Counted from the stretch's first letter, positions 6,072 to 13,215 are shown. The stretch is 14,419 nucleotides of DNA from Desulfobacteraceae bacterium (GCA_030642205.1 DAOWOF010000032.1:1-14419); one strand, 5' to 3'. Numbers and translations: made by a program. The notes: generated from the letters alone by a model not told the origin.

Positions 6072-7409
6072 TCAGGAAATCAAGATTCCATATTTTTTCA
6101 TTTTATAGTGCATCAAGTGTCTGCTAATTCCGAGCATATCAGCAGCTTGGGACTTGACATTATTTGAGTAATCAAGAGCTTTTCTGATTAATTTCTCTTC
6201 CAGTTGTTCCAATGCCTCTGGCAATGTTTTATTAATGATTCCATTATCAAGTAAATGCCCCGGCAGATCTTCAAGGGTAATTATATTTTTGGAGCTCAGG
6301 CCCAATGCGTGTTCAATAACATTCTCCAGTTCCCTTATATTGCCGGGCCAGCTATAATTAAATAATACTTTTTTAACTTCCTGCGACAAAATAATCTTTT
6401 TTCGAGATTTACCCCCTATCTTTTCTATAAAATGATCTATTAGAAGTGGTAAATCCTCAATTCTATCCTTTAAGGCAGGGACTTCAAGTTGAATTACATT
6501 CAAGCGATAAAAAAGGTCTTCCCTGAATAGCCCGTTTGCCACCTCTGCCTTTATATTCCTGTTTGAAGCAGATAATATCCTGACATCTACCTTAATGCTT
6601 TTAGTCCCTCCTACTCGCTCAAATTCTTTATCCTGGAGAACCCTGAGCATTTTCACCTGTAATTGAGGGGACATTTCACCAACTTCATCAAGAAAAAGAG
6701 TGCCCTCATCAGCTAATTCAAAACGTCCTTTTTTTAGGGCTACAGCGCCGGTAAAGGCCCCTTTCTCATGACCAAAAAGTTCACTTTCAAGGAGAGTTTC
6801 TGTCAAAGCTCCACAATTTACCGAGATAAATGGACGCTTTTTTCTTGGCCCATTATAATGTATTGCCTTGGCAATTAGATTTTTTCCAGTTCCTGATGGT
6901 CCGGAAATCAAAATCGATGCCTTAGTTTGAGATAATTTAGTGATTAATTCATAAATTTTAAGCATCGGCTTGCTTTTGCCTATAATATTTCCAAACCTGA
7001 ACCTATATAAAAGAGCCTCACTTAATAATTTATTTTCCTTAATAAGAGTATAATTTTTTAAGGCTTTTTTAACGGTAAGCTTTAATTGATCGTTTTGAAA
7101 CGGTTTTGATATATAATCATAGGCATTTTTTTTCATGGCCTCAACAGCCTTTTCAATTGTCCCATAGGCCGTCATGATAATAATGGGTAGATCAGGCTTA
7201 ACCTTTTTACATTCTTCCAGTAAGGCCATGCCATTCATGCCAGGCATTTTCATGTCTGTGATGATCAAATCCAAATCACCTTCCTTTACCAAACGGAGAC
7301 CATCCAAGGCATTGTTAGTAGTCAATATCTCATACCCCTCTGCAGCTAAAAGGGCATTTAAGACTACCAGATAGTTTTTCTCATCATCCACAATCAAAAT
7401 TGTTTCCAT
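6072..7409 (-). CDS. NtrC-family sigma-54-dependent response regulator
   Basis: Transcription activator of 445 aa with three domains. Receiver (about 1-120): acidic pair D8-D9, phospho-acceptor D52 in ITDMKMPG, T80 and K102. Central AAA+ domain (about 140-375): Walker A GPSGTGKN (170-177), sigma-54 contact loop GAFTGA (217-222), Walker B TLFLDE (237-242), arginine-finger region LFREDLFYRLN and sensor II WPGNIREL. A Fis-type helix-turn-helix ends the protein (about 405-442, SQAADMLGISRHLMHYKMKKYG). The Walker A differs from the usual GESGTGKE in carrying P for the first E and N for the last E. It would hydrolyse ATP to open sigma-54 promoters when phosphorylated by the adjacent kinase. The ATG has GAGGG 6-7 nt upstream. 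Targets are unknown; I found no -24/-12 promoter I would trust in this window. Confidence 0.92.
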   Translation of the reverse strand: METILIVDDEKNYLVVLNALLAAEGYEILTTNNALDGLRLVKEGDLDLIITDMKMPGMNGMALLEECKKVKPDLPIIIMTAYGTIEKAVEAMKKNAYDYISKPFQNDQLKLTVKKALKNYTLIKENKLLSEALLYRFRFGNIIGKSKPMLKIYELITKLSQTKASILISGPSGTGKNLIAKAIHYNGPRKKRPFISVNCGALTETLLESELFGHEKGAFTGAVALKKGRFELADEGTLFLDEVGEMSPQLQVKMLRVLQDKEFERVGGTKSIKVDVRILSASNRNIKAEVANGLFREDLFYRLNVIQLEVPALKDRIEDLPLLIDHFIEKIGGKSRKKIILSQEVKKVLFNYSWPGNIRELENVIEHALGLSSKNIITLEDLPGHLLDNGIINKTLPEALEQLEEKLIRKALDYSNNVKSQAADMLGISRHLMHYKMKKYGILIS

Positions 7410-7418
7410 TATTTTCCC

Positions 7419-7442
7419 TCAGTAAAGCCACCAAAAAAACAT
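7419..7442 (-). other. Seven-codon mini-ORF (MFFWWLY) ahead of the response regulator
   Basis: Just upstream of the response regulator, AGGAGG (7445-7450) is followed after 2 nt by ATG and the codons TTT TTT TGG TGG CTT TAC TGA. The stop is 9 nt before the regulator ATG, and the regulator's own GAGGG site overlaps the stop. The spacing of 2 nt is short for a ribosome site, so translation is doubtful. It could be a leader peptide or simply a strong stand-by ribosome site. Confidence 0.25.
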
Positions 7443-7563
7443 TTCCTCCTGATTTATCCAATTTATTTTTCCAAAAAAGATATCCGTCAGCAAGAACTAT
7501 AGGTTTTCAGATAATTAATTTCACAAGGCCAGAGGGATAAATCCGATCGATAAGGCAGTAAAA

Positions 7564-9006
7564 TCATTTAGCTGAAGTTTTATATACATATGGCAACCGG
7601 ATAATAATAGTAGTTCCTGAGTTATCTTTACTTTTAATCGAGATTGTTCCCATATGCGCTTCAACAATATTTTTTACTATGGAAAGTCCCAGGCCGCTAC
7701 CTTTGTCTTTAGTGCTAAAAAACGGATTATAAATCTTATCCAGGTTTTCTTTTTTGATACCATACCCAGTATCCAAAATTATTATTTCATAAAATGGCTT
7801 TCTATCAAGCACGGCAACATCAATTTGTCCGCCATTTTGCATTGATTGAATGGCATTTATAAATATATTCAGAAAACCTCTGTAAAGGAGATGAGAATCA
7901 GCCTTAATTATAAAATTATGTCCATTTAGATTATCTTTTACAGATATGCCCTTTTTATCTAGCTCAGGAGACAAAAAAGTGAGATTTTTTTTGAGGATCT
8001 CCCCTAGATTACAATCCTCCAGTTTTGGTTTTTGTGGATGAGCAAAATCCAGAAATTCCGTTACAATATTATTTAAACGGCTTGATTCTTCAATAATAAC
8101 ACCAGAAAGCATTTTTTGGGAGTCATTCGAATTAGGCATACTACTTAATAGCTCAGCCGTACTGCTAATAATTCCTAATGGATTTCTAATCTCATGAGAA
8201 ACCCCCGCGCACATTTGACCTAAGGCAGCAAGCCTCTCGGCCTGATTTAATTGTCTTTCAAGCTCCTGTTGCTCCAGTGTCCTTTCAGCCAATATCCTTT
8301 CAGCCTTATGGACGATTAAAAGCAAGGCAAAAAAAATCAGGCCCATAATGAAAATTGAAAGGCCAATTATTATATATTGAAATCTAACGATTGATTCATA
8401 TTCTTTTGTCAAATCCTGAATCAATTCAAAAACACCCAAGACATCGCCCTTACGACGTGAATAAGCGAGCTCACCCTTAAATGGCAAGAATGTCCTTAAT
8501 TTTTTTTTGCTGGTTTCTTCTATCCCCAGCCCCCAAATATCATCGCTTTCACTAATAAGTCTGGATGAATATTCTCCATTAACAGCCTTTTCGTATCCCA
8601 TACTCTTGATTACTTTTCTTCCAATCAGCCTTGGATCCGTGCTATAGGCAATAACACCCTTCCCAATATCGTAGATATTAACTGTTTCTATATTAAAGCT
8701 GTAGATTGTATTCCTGACAATCCTGTCAGTCCATTGAGACTGCTTTTTATCCCTGAGCTTGATTTGTCCATAACGCCTTATAACCGGAATTACAAAATTT
8801 TGGAATACCTGATGATTGAGATTCTTTCCAAGTAAAAGGGCATAATTTTCGTGGCTCTTCATGAGTGCATCTTTGGCTTTTTGAGATATCAGCATTGATA
8901 AAGGAAAACTAAAGATGATTAAAACAATTAAGCTAGTATACGCAAAAAATTTTACCAGCTGAAATTGTCTTCCCTTAGGCCTTGTTTTTTGATAAAAAGG
9001 ATACAT
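7564..9006 (-). CDS. Membrane-bound sensor histidine kinase
   Basis: Two-component sensor of 480 aa. A positively charged N-terminus is followed by TM1 (about 22-41), a periplasmic sensor region of about 165 residues that looks like a single Cache/PAS-like fold but is not assignable by eye, and TM2 (about 210-232). A short coiled-coil linker rich in E, Q and L leads to the HisKA domain with phospho-acceptor H271 in GVSHEIRNPLGII. The ATPase domain has an N-box (LNIFINAIQSM), G1 (DTGYGI), F box (NPFFSTKDKGSG) and G2 (GLGLSIVKNIVE). It resembles NtrB/AtoS/ZraS-type kinases that pair with sigma-54 regulators. It lies upstream of the regulator on the same strand with 154 nt between, so the two are the likely cognate pair. 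The ATG at 9004-9006 has no clear ribosome site; the signal sensed is unknown. Confidence 0.9.
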   Translation of the reverse strand: MYPFYQKTRPKGRQFQLVKFFAYTSLIVLIIFSFPLSMLISQKAKDALMKSHENYALLLGKNLNHQVFQNFVIPVIRRYGQIKLRDKKQSQWTDRIVRNTIYSFNIETVNIYDIGKGVIAYSTDPRLIGRKVIKSMGYEKAVNGEYSSRLISESDDIWGLGIEETSKKKLRTFLPFKGELAYSRRKGDVLGVFELIQDLTKEYESIVRFQYIIIGLSIFIMGLIFFALLLIVHKAERILAERTLEQQELERQLNQAERLAALGQMCAGVSHEIRNPLGIISSTAELLSSMPNSNDSQKMLSGVIIEESSRLNNIVTEFLDFAHPQKPKLEDCNLGEILKKNLTFLSPELDKKGISVKDNLNGHNFIIKADSHLLYRGFLNIFINAIQSMQNGGQIDVAVLDRKPFYEIIILDTGYGIKKENLDKIYNPFFSTKDKGSGLGLSIVKNIVEAHMGTISIKSKDNSGTTIIIRLPYVYKTSAK

Positions 9007-9251
9007 ATTTAAAGATAATAAATTCCCATTTTTTTAAAAAAATAAATGTATTTGAATTTTTTAACAAAAGCTATAAAAAATTATATTTGGCATCCGGTTA
9101 CGAATTCTCAAATTACCAAATGTATTTTTGCGGTTAAAATTTTTATTATACTTGAATTTGGAATAAATTATTCATTTCTTTTGATTAAATATTCATTATT
9201 TGATTGACAAAAAATTTGATTTCATTAAATTATGATCTCGTAAGTAAAATC
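9007..9251. other. AT-rich divergent region between the histidine kinase and tRNA genes
   Basis: No gene is seen. A minus-strand TATAAT (at 9080-9085) may be the -10 box of the kinase promoter, but no good -35 box lies at the right distance. The tRNA promoter lies at the right end. Several T and A runs near 9030-9080 make the region very AT-rich. Confidence 0.4.
9204..9236 (+). promoter_or_regulatory. Probable promoter of the tRNA gene
   Basis: A perfect -35 TTGACA is at 9204-9209. Downstream are TAAATT (9226-9231, 4 of 6, spacer 16) and TATGAT (9231-9236, 5 of 6, spacer 21). The first has the better spacing and would start transcription about 14 nt before the tRNA. Confidence 0.5.
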
Positions 9252-9328
9252 GGCGATGTAGCTCAGATGGTCAGAGCATGCGGCTCATATCCGCAGGGTC
9301 ACTGGTTCAAATCCAGTCATCGCCACCA
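9252..9328 (+). tRNA. tRNA with anticodon CAT, probably elongator tRNA-Met
   Basis: A complete 77-nt cloverleaf: acceptor arms GGCGATG (9252-9258) and CATCGCC (9318-9324), D-stem GCTC/GAGC, anticodon stem TGCGG/CCGCA with loop CTCATAT (anticodon CAT), 5-base variable loop, T-stem ACTGG/CCAGT with loop TTCAAAT, discriminator A and an encoded CCA end. The first acceptor pair G-C excludes an initiator tRNA, which normally has a mismatch there. A CAT anticodon can also belong to tRNA-Ile2, where C34 is modified to lysidine; the bases alone do not settle this. Confidence 0.93.
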
Positions 9329-9337
9329 AATATTTCT

Positions 9338-9359
9338 TGACAAAAATTTATTATTGTCA
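9338..9359. repeat. Small dyad between the tRNA and the HELVH gene
   Basis: TGACAA (9338-9343) and TTGTCA (9354-9359) are 6-bp inverted copies around an A/T core. The left half also forms a TTGACA -35-like hexamer, so this may be a promoter with a weak operator-like dyad, or a weak hairpin at the tRNA 3' end. No clear -10 box follows. Confidence 0.3.
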
Positions 9360-9382
9360 TTAACCAAAATGAGCTTACCTTA

Positions 9383-9904
9383 ATGAGAAAGAGGTCATTT
9401 AAATATCATGATTTTCAGACCATTAGTGAGGCTCTTGATATTGCAGAAGATGTTACAAGTAATTACTATAAATTTTCTTTCAATCAATGGAAACGACATC
9501 GTTATGATGTCAAGACCTTGATTTCATTAAAGAAATCTGATAGTCATCAGGGTATATTTGCATTTTTACATAAAGGATCAAGGATCACAAGTCTTCCTGC
9601 TACAATCCCTCAAAACCACGATTACTACTTGATTTGTCTTCAGGATCACCAAATACTCAACGCCTTGAATAGAGATAAAAATATTTGTCTTCTTTCTCTC
9701 CTTATCTATATTTTTATTCATGAATTGGTTCATATTGTAAGATTTTGCAACTTTTCTCAAAGATTTAATGTCTCTCCCAAAGAAAAAGAGAGAGAAGAAA
9801 TCATTGTCCATTCAGTAACAAATGACATCCTGTCCTATCAAAAAATATCAAAATTAGATTATATCCTTGATTGTTACAAACCCTACAGGATAGTTGACTG
9901 GTAA
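9383..9904 (+). CDS. Small HELVH-motif protein, putative metallopeptidase-like, function unknown
   Basis: A 173-aa soluble protein that I cannot assign to a named family. A hydrophobic stretch ICLLSLLIYIFIHELVHIVRF (about 101-121) contains HExxH (H113, E114, H117), the zinc-binding and catalytic motif of many metallopeptidases. Further on, KEREEIIVHSVTNDIL (134-150) supplies acidic residues and H143 that might act as a third ligand. The hydrophobic stretch fits a buried active-site helix better than a membrane anchor. There is no signal peptide, so it would act in the cytoplasm. The ATG has no good ribosome site; a 4-codon mini-ORF ending in TAATG overlaps the start. It lies 54 nt after the tRNA with no clear terminator between, so the two may share a transcript. 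Proteolytic activity is not shown by the sequence; only the motif is. Confidence 0.65.
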   Translation: MRKRSFKYHDFQTISEALDIAEDVTSNYYKFSFNQWKRHRYDVKTLISLKKSDSHQGIFAFLHKGSRITSLPATIPQNHDYYLICLQDHQILNALNRDKNICLLSLLIYIFIHELVHIVRFCNFSQRFNVSPKEKEREEIIVHSVTNDILSYQKISKLDYILDCYKPYRIVDW

Positions 9905-10189
9905 TATAAGGATTATACTAAAAAAAATCTTGCAATTATGCATATATGGATTATTTAATTATAATGACCGAATAAAAAGTCAGTACGATTTTTTACCCGG
10001 CGGGAGGCCTGTTGATGGATTTTGTACGATTCCATCAATTATTAATTAGGAAAGATCTTTGCAAAACCTCCCCTTTCAAAGTCTGAGCTTATCTACCTCA
10101 ATTTAGGCACCAGGCTCAAACTGTAATCATCGAAATACTTAATTAGATTTAACCTTTTAAAGCCGGCCAAGCAAAATGGAGGAATTTTA
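9905..10189 (+). promoter_or_regulatory. 285-base leader before fmdB with possible alternative pairings
   Basis: No gene is seen. A TATAAT (9960-9965) could be a -10 box, with a poor -35. Downstream, GGGAGG (10002-10007) can pair with CCTCCC (10067-10072), enclosing a perfect 8-bp hairpin TTGATGGA/TCCATCAA (10012-10019/10031-10038). The same CCTCC can instead pair with the fmdB ribosome site GGAGG (10178-10182). A further stem is AGT-C-TGAGC (10080-10088) with GCTCA-A-ACT (10114-10122). This resembles a leader with mutually exclusive pairings, but I match it to no known riboswitch class and chance pairing is possible. Confidence 0.35.
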
Positions 10190-10504
10190 ATGCCTATCTA
10201 TGAATATGAATGCTCTAATTGTGGCCATCAGACAGAAATATTACAAAAATTTTCAGATATCCCACTAAAAGAATGCAAAAGATGCCATGGGAAGATGAAA
10301 AAAATAATCTCGCAAAATACATTTCACCTTAAGGGAACGGGCTGGTATGTGACTGATTATGCACCAAAGACATCACAAGATCAAAGAAGTGCTGTGACAT
10401 CTGATCAAAATACATCTGACAGTAAATCTGACAGTAAATCTGACAGTAAAACTGACATTAAAACTGACAGTAAAAAGACTTCGGATACAGCTTCAACGGA
10501 TTAA
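10190..10504 (+). CDS. FmdB-family zinc ribbon protein with repetitive tail
   Basis: A 104-aa protein. The N-terminal 60 residues are a classic FmdB-type (CxxC_CxxC_SSSS) putative regulatory zinc ribbon: MPIYEYEC at the start, with C8-C11 and C29-C32 as metal ligands, then the GTGWYVTDY segment typical of the family. The molecular role of the family is poorly known; the name comes from a suggested regulator of amidase/formamidase genes. The C-terminal 40 residues are polar and low-complexity, dominated by S/T-D-S-K units (76-95) encoded by 12-nt tandem repeats. A GGAGG site lies 7 nt before the ATG. It is 63 nt ahead of an unrecognised gene on the same strand and may be co-transcribed with it and fabD. 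Confidence 0.88.
   Translation: MPIYEYECSNCGHQTEILQKFSDIPLKECKRCHGKMKKIISQNTFHLKGTGWYVTDYAPKTSQDQRSAVTSDQNTSDSKSDSKSDSKTDIKTDSKKTSDTASTD
10415..10474 (+). repeat. 12-nt tandem repeat, five units, inside fmdB
   Basis: Three identical TCTGACAGTAAA units (10415-10450) are followed by ACTGACATTAAA and ACTGACAGTAAA. Each encodes S/T-D-S/I-K in frame. As the unit is a multiple of three, gain or loss of copies would lengthen or shorten the tail without a frameshift. Confidence 0.9.
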
Positions 10505-10567
10505 GACCGGATCAATGAAGTTAATTAGTCCGCCAAGTATATTATATATTGAAGGTGAAATTATATT

Positions 10568-11116
10568 ATGAAATCATGGAATAGTGGTAGAGTTCAGGAC
10601 AAACTTATTAATAAGCTTGATAGACAGGAAAAACAAAAAGCTTTTCAGCAAGATAGATTTATTAGATATAAAACACATGAGATTCATAACAAGCTTTCTC
10701 AAGAACTTTTACTGGAAAAAATTATTGAAACTGATAATCCGGCTGCAATTTCGGATGCTCTTTTAAAGTGTTTAAAAAAGGCATTGAAAGCTACTGAATT
10801 TGATTTTAAGTATTATATTGCACCAATACGTAACCTTACACCACACCCAAATCCTTATGCTCTTTATATAACCCAATTTATAATGGAAGACCTCCTTGAT
10901 AATCCTAATATAATCGAAATTTACGGTACTGATCTGGAAATATACGATATAGTTAATAATATTTTTCGTAGTATAAATAATAAATTTGCCCAGTCAGAAA
11001 AAGAGATTATGGATGAAATCGCCAAAGATCAATCTTTGTTTCCTGGTTCAAGGGATTATGAAATTGCGCTTGATCAATTGACGCGCAAGAAACTTGGGGA
11101 ACCTAAAAAAATATAG
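10568..11116 (+). CDS. Unrecognised 182-aa protein between fmdB and fabD
   Basis: I do not recognise this protein. It is charged and soluble, with no signal peptide, membrane segment or cysteine cluster; the lone cysteine is near residue 68. The N-terminal 50 residues (many K, Q, R, D) look helical. The middle contains a distinctive FKYYIAPIRNLTPHPNPYALYITQFIMEDLL stretch (about 80-110, given here in outline), and the C-terminal half looks alpha-helical with LEIYDIVNNIFRSINNKF and SEKEIMDEIAKD. The ATG is preceded by GAAGGTG about 10 nt upstream. It lies 63 nt after fmdB and 21 nt before fabD on the same strand, so co-transcription with fabD is likely. Codon usage is like its neighbours. That it is a real gene is supported by the long open frame, its ribosome site and tight packing; no function can be given. 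Confidence 0.75.
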   Translation: MKSWNSGRVQDKLINKLDRQEKQKAFQQDRFIRYKTHEIHNKLSQELLLEKIIETDNPAAISDALLKCLKKALKATEFDFKYYIAPIRNLTPHPNPYALYITQFIMEDLLDNPNIIEIYGTDLEIYDIVNNIFRSINNKFAQSEKEIMDEIAKDQSLFPGSRDYEIALDQLTRKKLGEPKKI

Positions 11117-11137
11117 TCTCTTTGGAGTAAAATCAAT

Positions 11138-12091
11138 ATGGCAAATAAAATCAGTTTTATATTTCCTGGTCAAGGATCGCAGTTCATAGGCATGGGCTAC
11201 GATTTATTCAAGGAATCCAGATCAATACAAACAATTTTTGAAGAAGTTGATGATATCACTCAAAGACCTATATCCAAATTATGCTTTAAAGGCCCCCTGG
11301 AAGAGCTTACCCTTACCGAGAATCTCCAACCTGCTATTACAGCCGTAAATCTGGCCTGCTTAACCGCCTTACAGCATTTAGGATATCGTTCGGAAATCAC
11401 ATCCGGGCATAGTTTGGGTGAATATTCAGCTTTGGTTTCCAGTGGAGTTGTCAATATCATGGACGCTCTTCGTATGGTTCAAAAAAGGGGCGAGCTGATG
11501 CAAAGAGAGGCCATGATAAATCCTGGATCAATGATTGCTGTAATTGGCCTGAATATCGCTTCCGTACGAAATTTGGTTGATGATGCAAGAGGCGATAATA
11601 TACTAAATATCGCAAACCATAATACTGCAGAACAAATTGTAATTACTGGAGAAAAAGAGCCTTTGGCTCGCGCTGTTAAATTAGTAAAAGAAAAGAAAGG
11701 CAAGGCAATCCCAATAAAAGTAAGCGGGGCCTGGCACAGTAAACTCATGGAAGCAGCAGTAGAAGACTTTAGACGTTTTATGCAGGATATTCCTTTTTCA
11801 AAGCCAAGCTCAAAGATTCTCTTCAATGCCTCAGCCGAATATAAAACAGATTCTGAAGATATAAAAGAAATAATGGCCAGCCAGTTGGTAAATCCGGTAA
11901 TGTGGTATGACATCATAATTAAGATGCTGGAAGAGGGGGTAGACACCTTTGTAGAAGTCGGGCCAAAAAAAGTTCTAACCGGACTCCTGAAGAAAATTGT
12001 CGGGCCAAAAAAGGCAATTCGAATTTTTAATGTACAGGATATTGCCAGCGTAAAAGATTTTCAAAAAGAAATGCAGGCTCATTCTGCTTAA
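11138..12091 (+). CDS. fabD: Malonyl-CoA:acyl carrier protein transacylase
   Basis: Cytoplasmic enzyme that transfers malonyl from malonyl-CoA to the phosphopantetheine arm of ACP, supplying the extender for type II fatty acid synthesis. It has 317 aa, the usual length. The oxyanion motif GQGSQ is at 11-15, the nucleophile S92 lies in GHSLGEYSALV, the malonyl-binding arginine is R117 and the catalytic histidine is H200 in SGAWHS; most relatives have PFH at that place. The C-terminal VEVGPKKVLTGLLKK is also typical. GGAG lies 10 nt before the ATG. Other fab genes (fabH, fabG, acpP, fabF) that often flank it are absent here; instead it follows an unrecognised gene and fmdB. It converges with gpsA across a shared terminator. 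Confidence 0.95.
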   Translation: MANKISFIFPGQGSQFIGMGYDLFKESRSIQTIFEEVDDITQRPISKLCFKGPLEELTLTENLQPAITAVNLACLTALQHLGYRSEITSGHSLGEYSALVSSGVVNIMDALRMVQKRGELMQREAMINPGSMIAVIGLNIASVRNLVDDARGDNILNIANHNTAEQIVITGEKEPLARAVKLVKEKKGKAIPIKVSGAWHSKLMEAAVEDFRRFMQDIPFSKPSSKILFNASAEYKTDSEDIKEIMASQLVNPVMWYDIIIKMLEEGVDTFVEVGPKKVLTGLLKKIVGPKKAIRIFNVQDIASVKDFQKEMQAHSA

Positions 12092-12096
12092 AAACA

Positions 12097-12123
12097 AACC
12101 CTGCAACGAAACGTTCCAGGGTT
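12097..12123. terminator. Shared terminator between convergent fabD and gpsA
   Basis: AACCCTG (12097-12103) pairs with CAGGGTT (12117-12123); after a C/C mismatch the stem continues AACG (12105-12108) with CGTT (12112-12115), loop AAA. On the minus strand the stem is followed by TTTGTTTTT, a good terminator for gpsA. On the plus strand the downstream tract is only weakly T-rich, so it may stop fabD transcripts less well. Confidence 0.75.
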
Positions 12124-12132
12124 AAATTCTTC

Positions 12133-13155
12133 TCAATATTCGAGTTCCAATCTAAGATCCCGGTTTAAGAGATATTTGACTGCTTCTTTAGGATCTTTAT
12201 CCTCGTATAAAATCTGGTATACCTGAGATGTAATCGGCATGTCCACCCCCATTTTTTTCCCAAGAAGATAGGCAGACAGTGAGGTTTTAACACCTTCTGC
12301 TACCATAGTCATATTATTGGTAATCTCCTTTATTCTCATACCTCTTCCTATCTTCAGTCCAACAGTTCGGTTTCTGCTCAGATCGCCGGTACAGGTGAGC
12401 ACAAGATCTCCCATCCCTGCCATTCCTGAAAATGTAAGAGGATTAGCACCCATGGCAACCCCCAAACGGGTTATTTCCGCAAGTCCTCTGGTAATCAAGG
12501 CTGCTCTTGTATTTGTCCCATAATTGAGTCCATCTGAGATTCCTGCCGCAATCGCAATAACATTTTTCAGGGCTCCGCCAAGTTGGGCTCCTATTAAATC
12601 ATTACTAAGATAAACCCTGAAAAATGGGCCATGAAAGAGATGTTGCAATTTTTCTCCATGGGCCAGGTCCCGACACGCAAGGGTCACTGCTGTGGGTGTC
12701 TTTTGGTATACTTCTTTTGCAAAGCTGGGGCCCGCGATATATGCAAAATCTGCTAGATAATCACTGTCTATTACATCTTCTACAACTTGAGACATAATCA
12801 TTAAACTATCATTTTCAATTCCTTTGGTAGCTGCCATCAAAGACATACCAGAGGTCAAATAAGGTTTAAGATTTTTTAATACTTCTCTTAAGAAATGAGA
12901 TGGTATCACTAAAAGGATGAGTTTTTTACCATCCAAAGCCTCTTCAAAGGTCCTTACCGGATTCAATTGATCCACCAGTTTGGCCCCTGGCAAAAAAACT
13001 TTGTTAATTTTTTCATCTCTAATCTGTCGAAAGACCTCTTCCTCTCTTACCCATAAATCTACCTGAAAATCTTTTTCTGCCAAAAAATTCGCCAATGTAG
13101 TTCCCCAACTACCAGCGCCTATAACTCCAATCCTTGTAATCTCCGTCGTCTTCAT
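12133..13155 (-). CDS. gpsA: Glycerol-3-phosphate dehydrogenase [NAD(P)+]
   Basis: Cytoplasmic enzyme that reduces dihydroxyacetone phosphate to sn-glycerol 3-phosphate, the backbone for phospholipids. At 340 aa it has the normal length. The Rossmann motif GAGSWG (13-18) binds NAD(P)H; KGIEND (111-116) and GGALKNV (193-199, K197) carry the conserved lysines; GPSFAKEV (142-149) and the family signature around NTRAALITRGLAEI are present. An AAGG site lies about 9 nt before the ATG. It follows gyrA on the same strand with an 84-nt gap and is probably in its transcript. Together with convergent fabD it feeds membrane lipid synthesis. Confidence 0.95.
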   Translation of the reverse strand: MKTTEITRIGVIGAGSWGTTLANFLAEKDFQVDLWVREEEVFRQIRDEKINKVFLPGAKLVDQLNPVRTFEEALDGKKLILLVIPSHFLREVLKNLKPYLTSGMSLMAATKGIENDSLMIMSQVVEDVIDSDYLADFAYIAGPSFAKEVYQKTPTAVTLACRDLAHGEKLQHLFHGPFFRVYLSNDLIGAQLGGALKNVIAIAAGISDGLNYGTNTRAALITRGLAEITRLGVAMGANPLTFSGMAGMGDLVLTCTGDLSRNRTVGLKIGRGMRIKEITNNMTMVAEGVKTSLSAYLLGKKMGVDMPITSQVYQILYEDKDPKEAVKYLLNRDLRLELEY

Positions 13156-13180
13156 TATAGTAGACCTTATTTAGTGCCCA

Positions 13181-13215
13181 AACGAAAACTGTCTTTTCGA
13201 AGTCTGGTTTTCGTT
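13181..13215. repeat. Inverted repeat in the gyrA-gpsA gap
   Basis: AACGAAAAC (13181-13189) and GTTTTCGTT (13207-13215) are perfect 9-bp inverted copies with a 17-nt loop. It lies in the 84-nt gap between the gyrA stop and gpsA start. No T-tract follows on the minus strand, so it looks more like an mRNA processing or stability stem than a terminator. Confidence 0.5.

Noticed and set aside
9086..9102. Sigma-54 promoter at TTGGCATCCGGTTACG before the tRNA
   Set aside because: The required GC at the -12 position is absent at the correct distance from the GG.
10415..10474. CRISPR-like repeat
   Set aside because: Units are 12 nt, contiguous, without spacers, and in frame inside fmdB.
11479..11946. 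155-codon open frame on the minus strand inside fabD
   Set aside because: It lies wholly within a strongly supported gene, has no recognisable protein and no ribosome site; it is a shadow of fabD codon usage.
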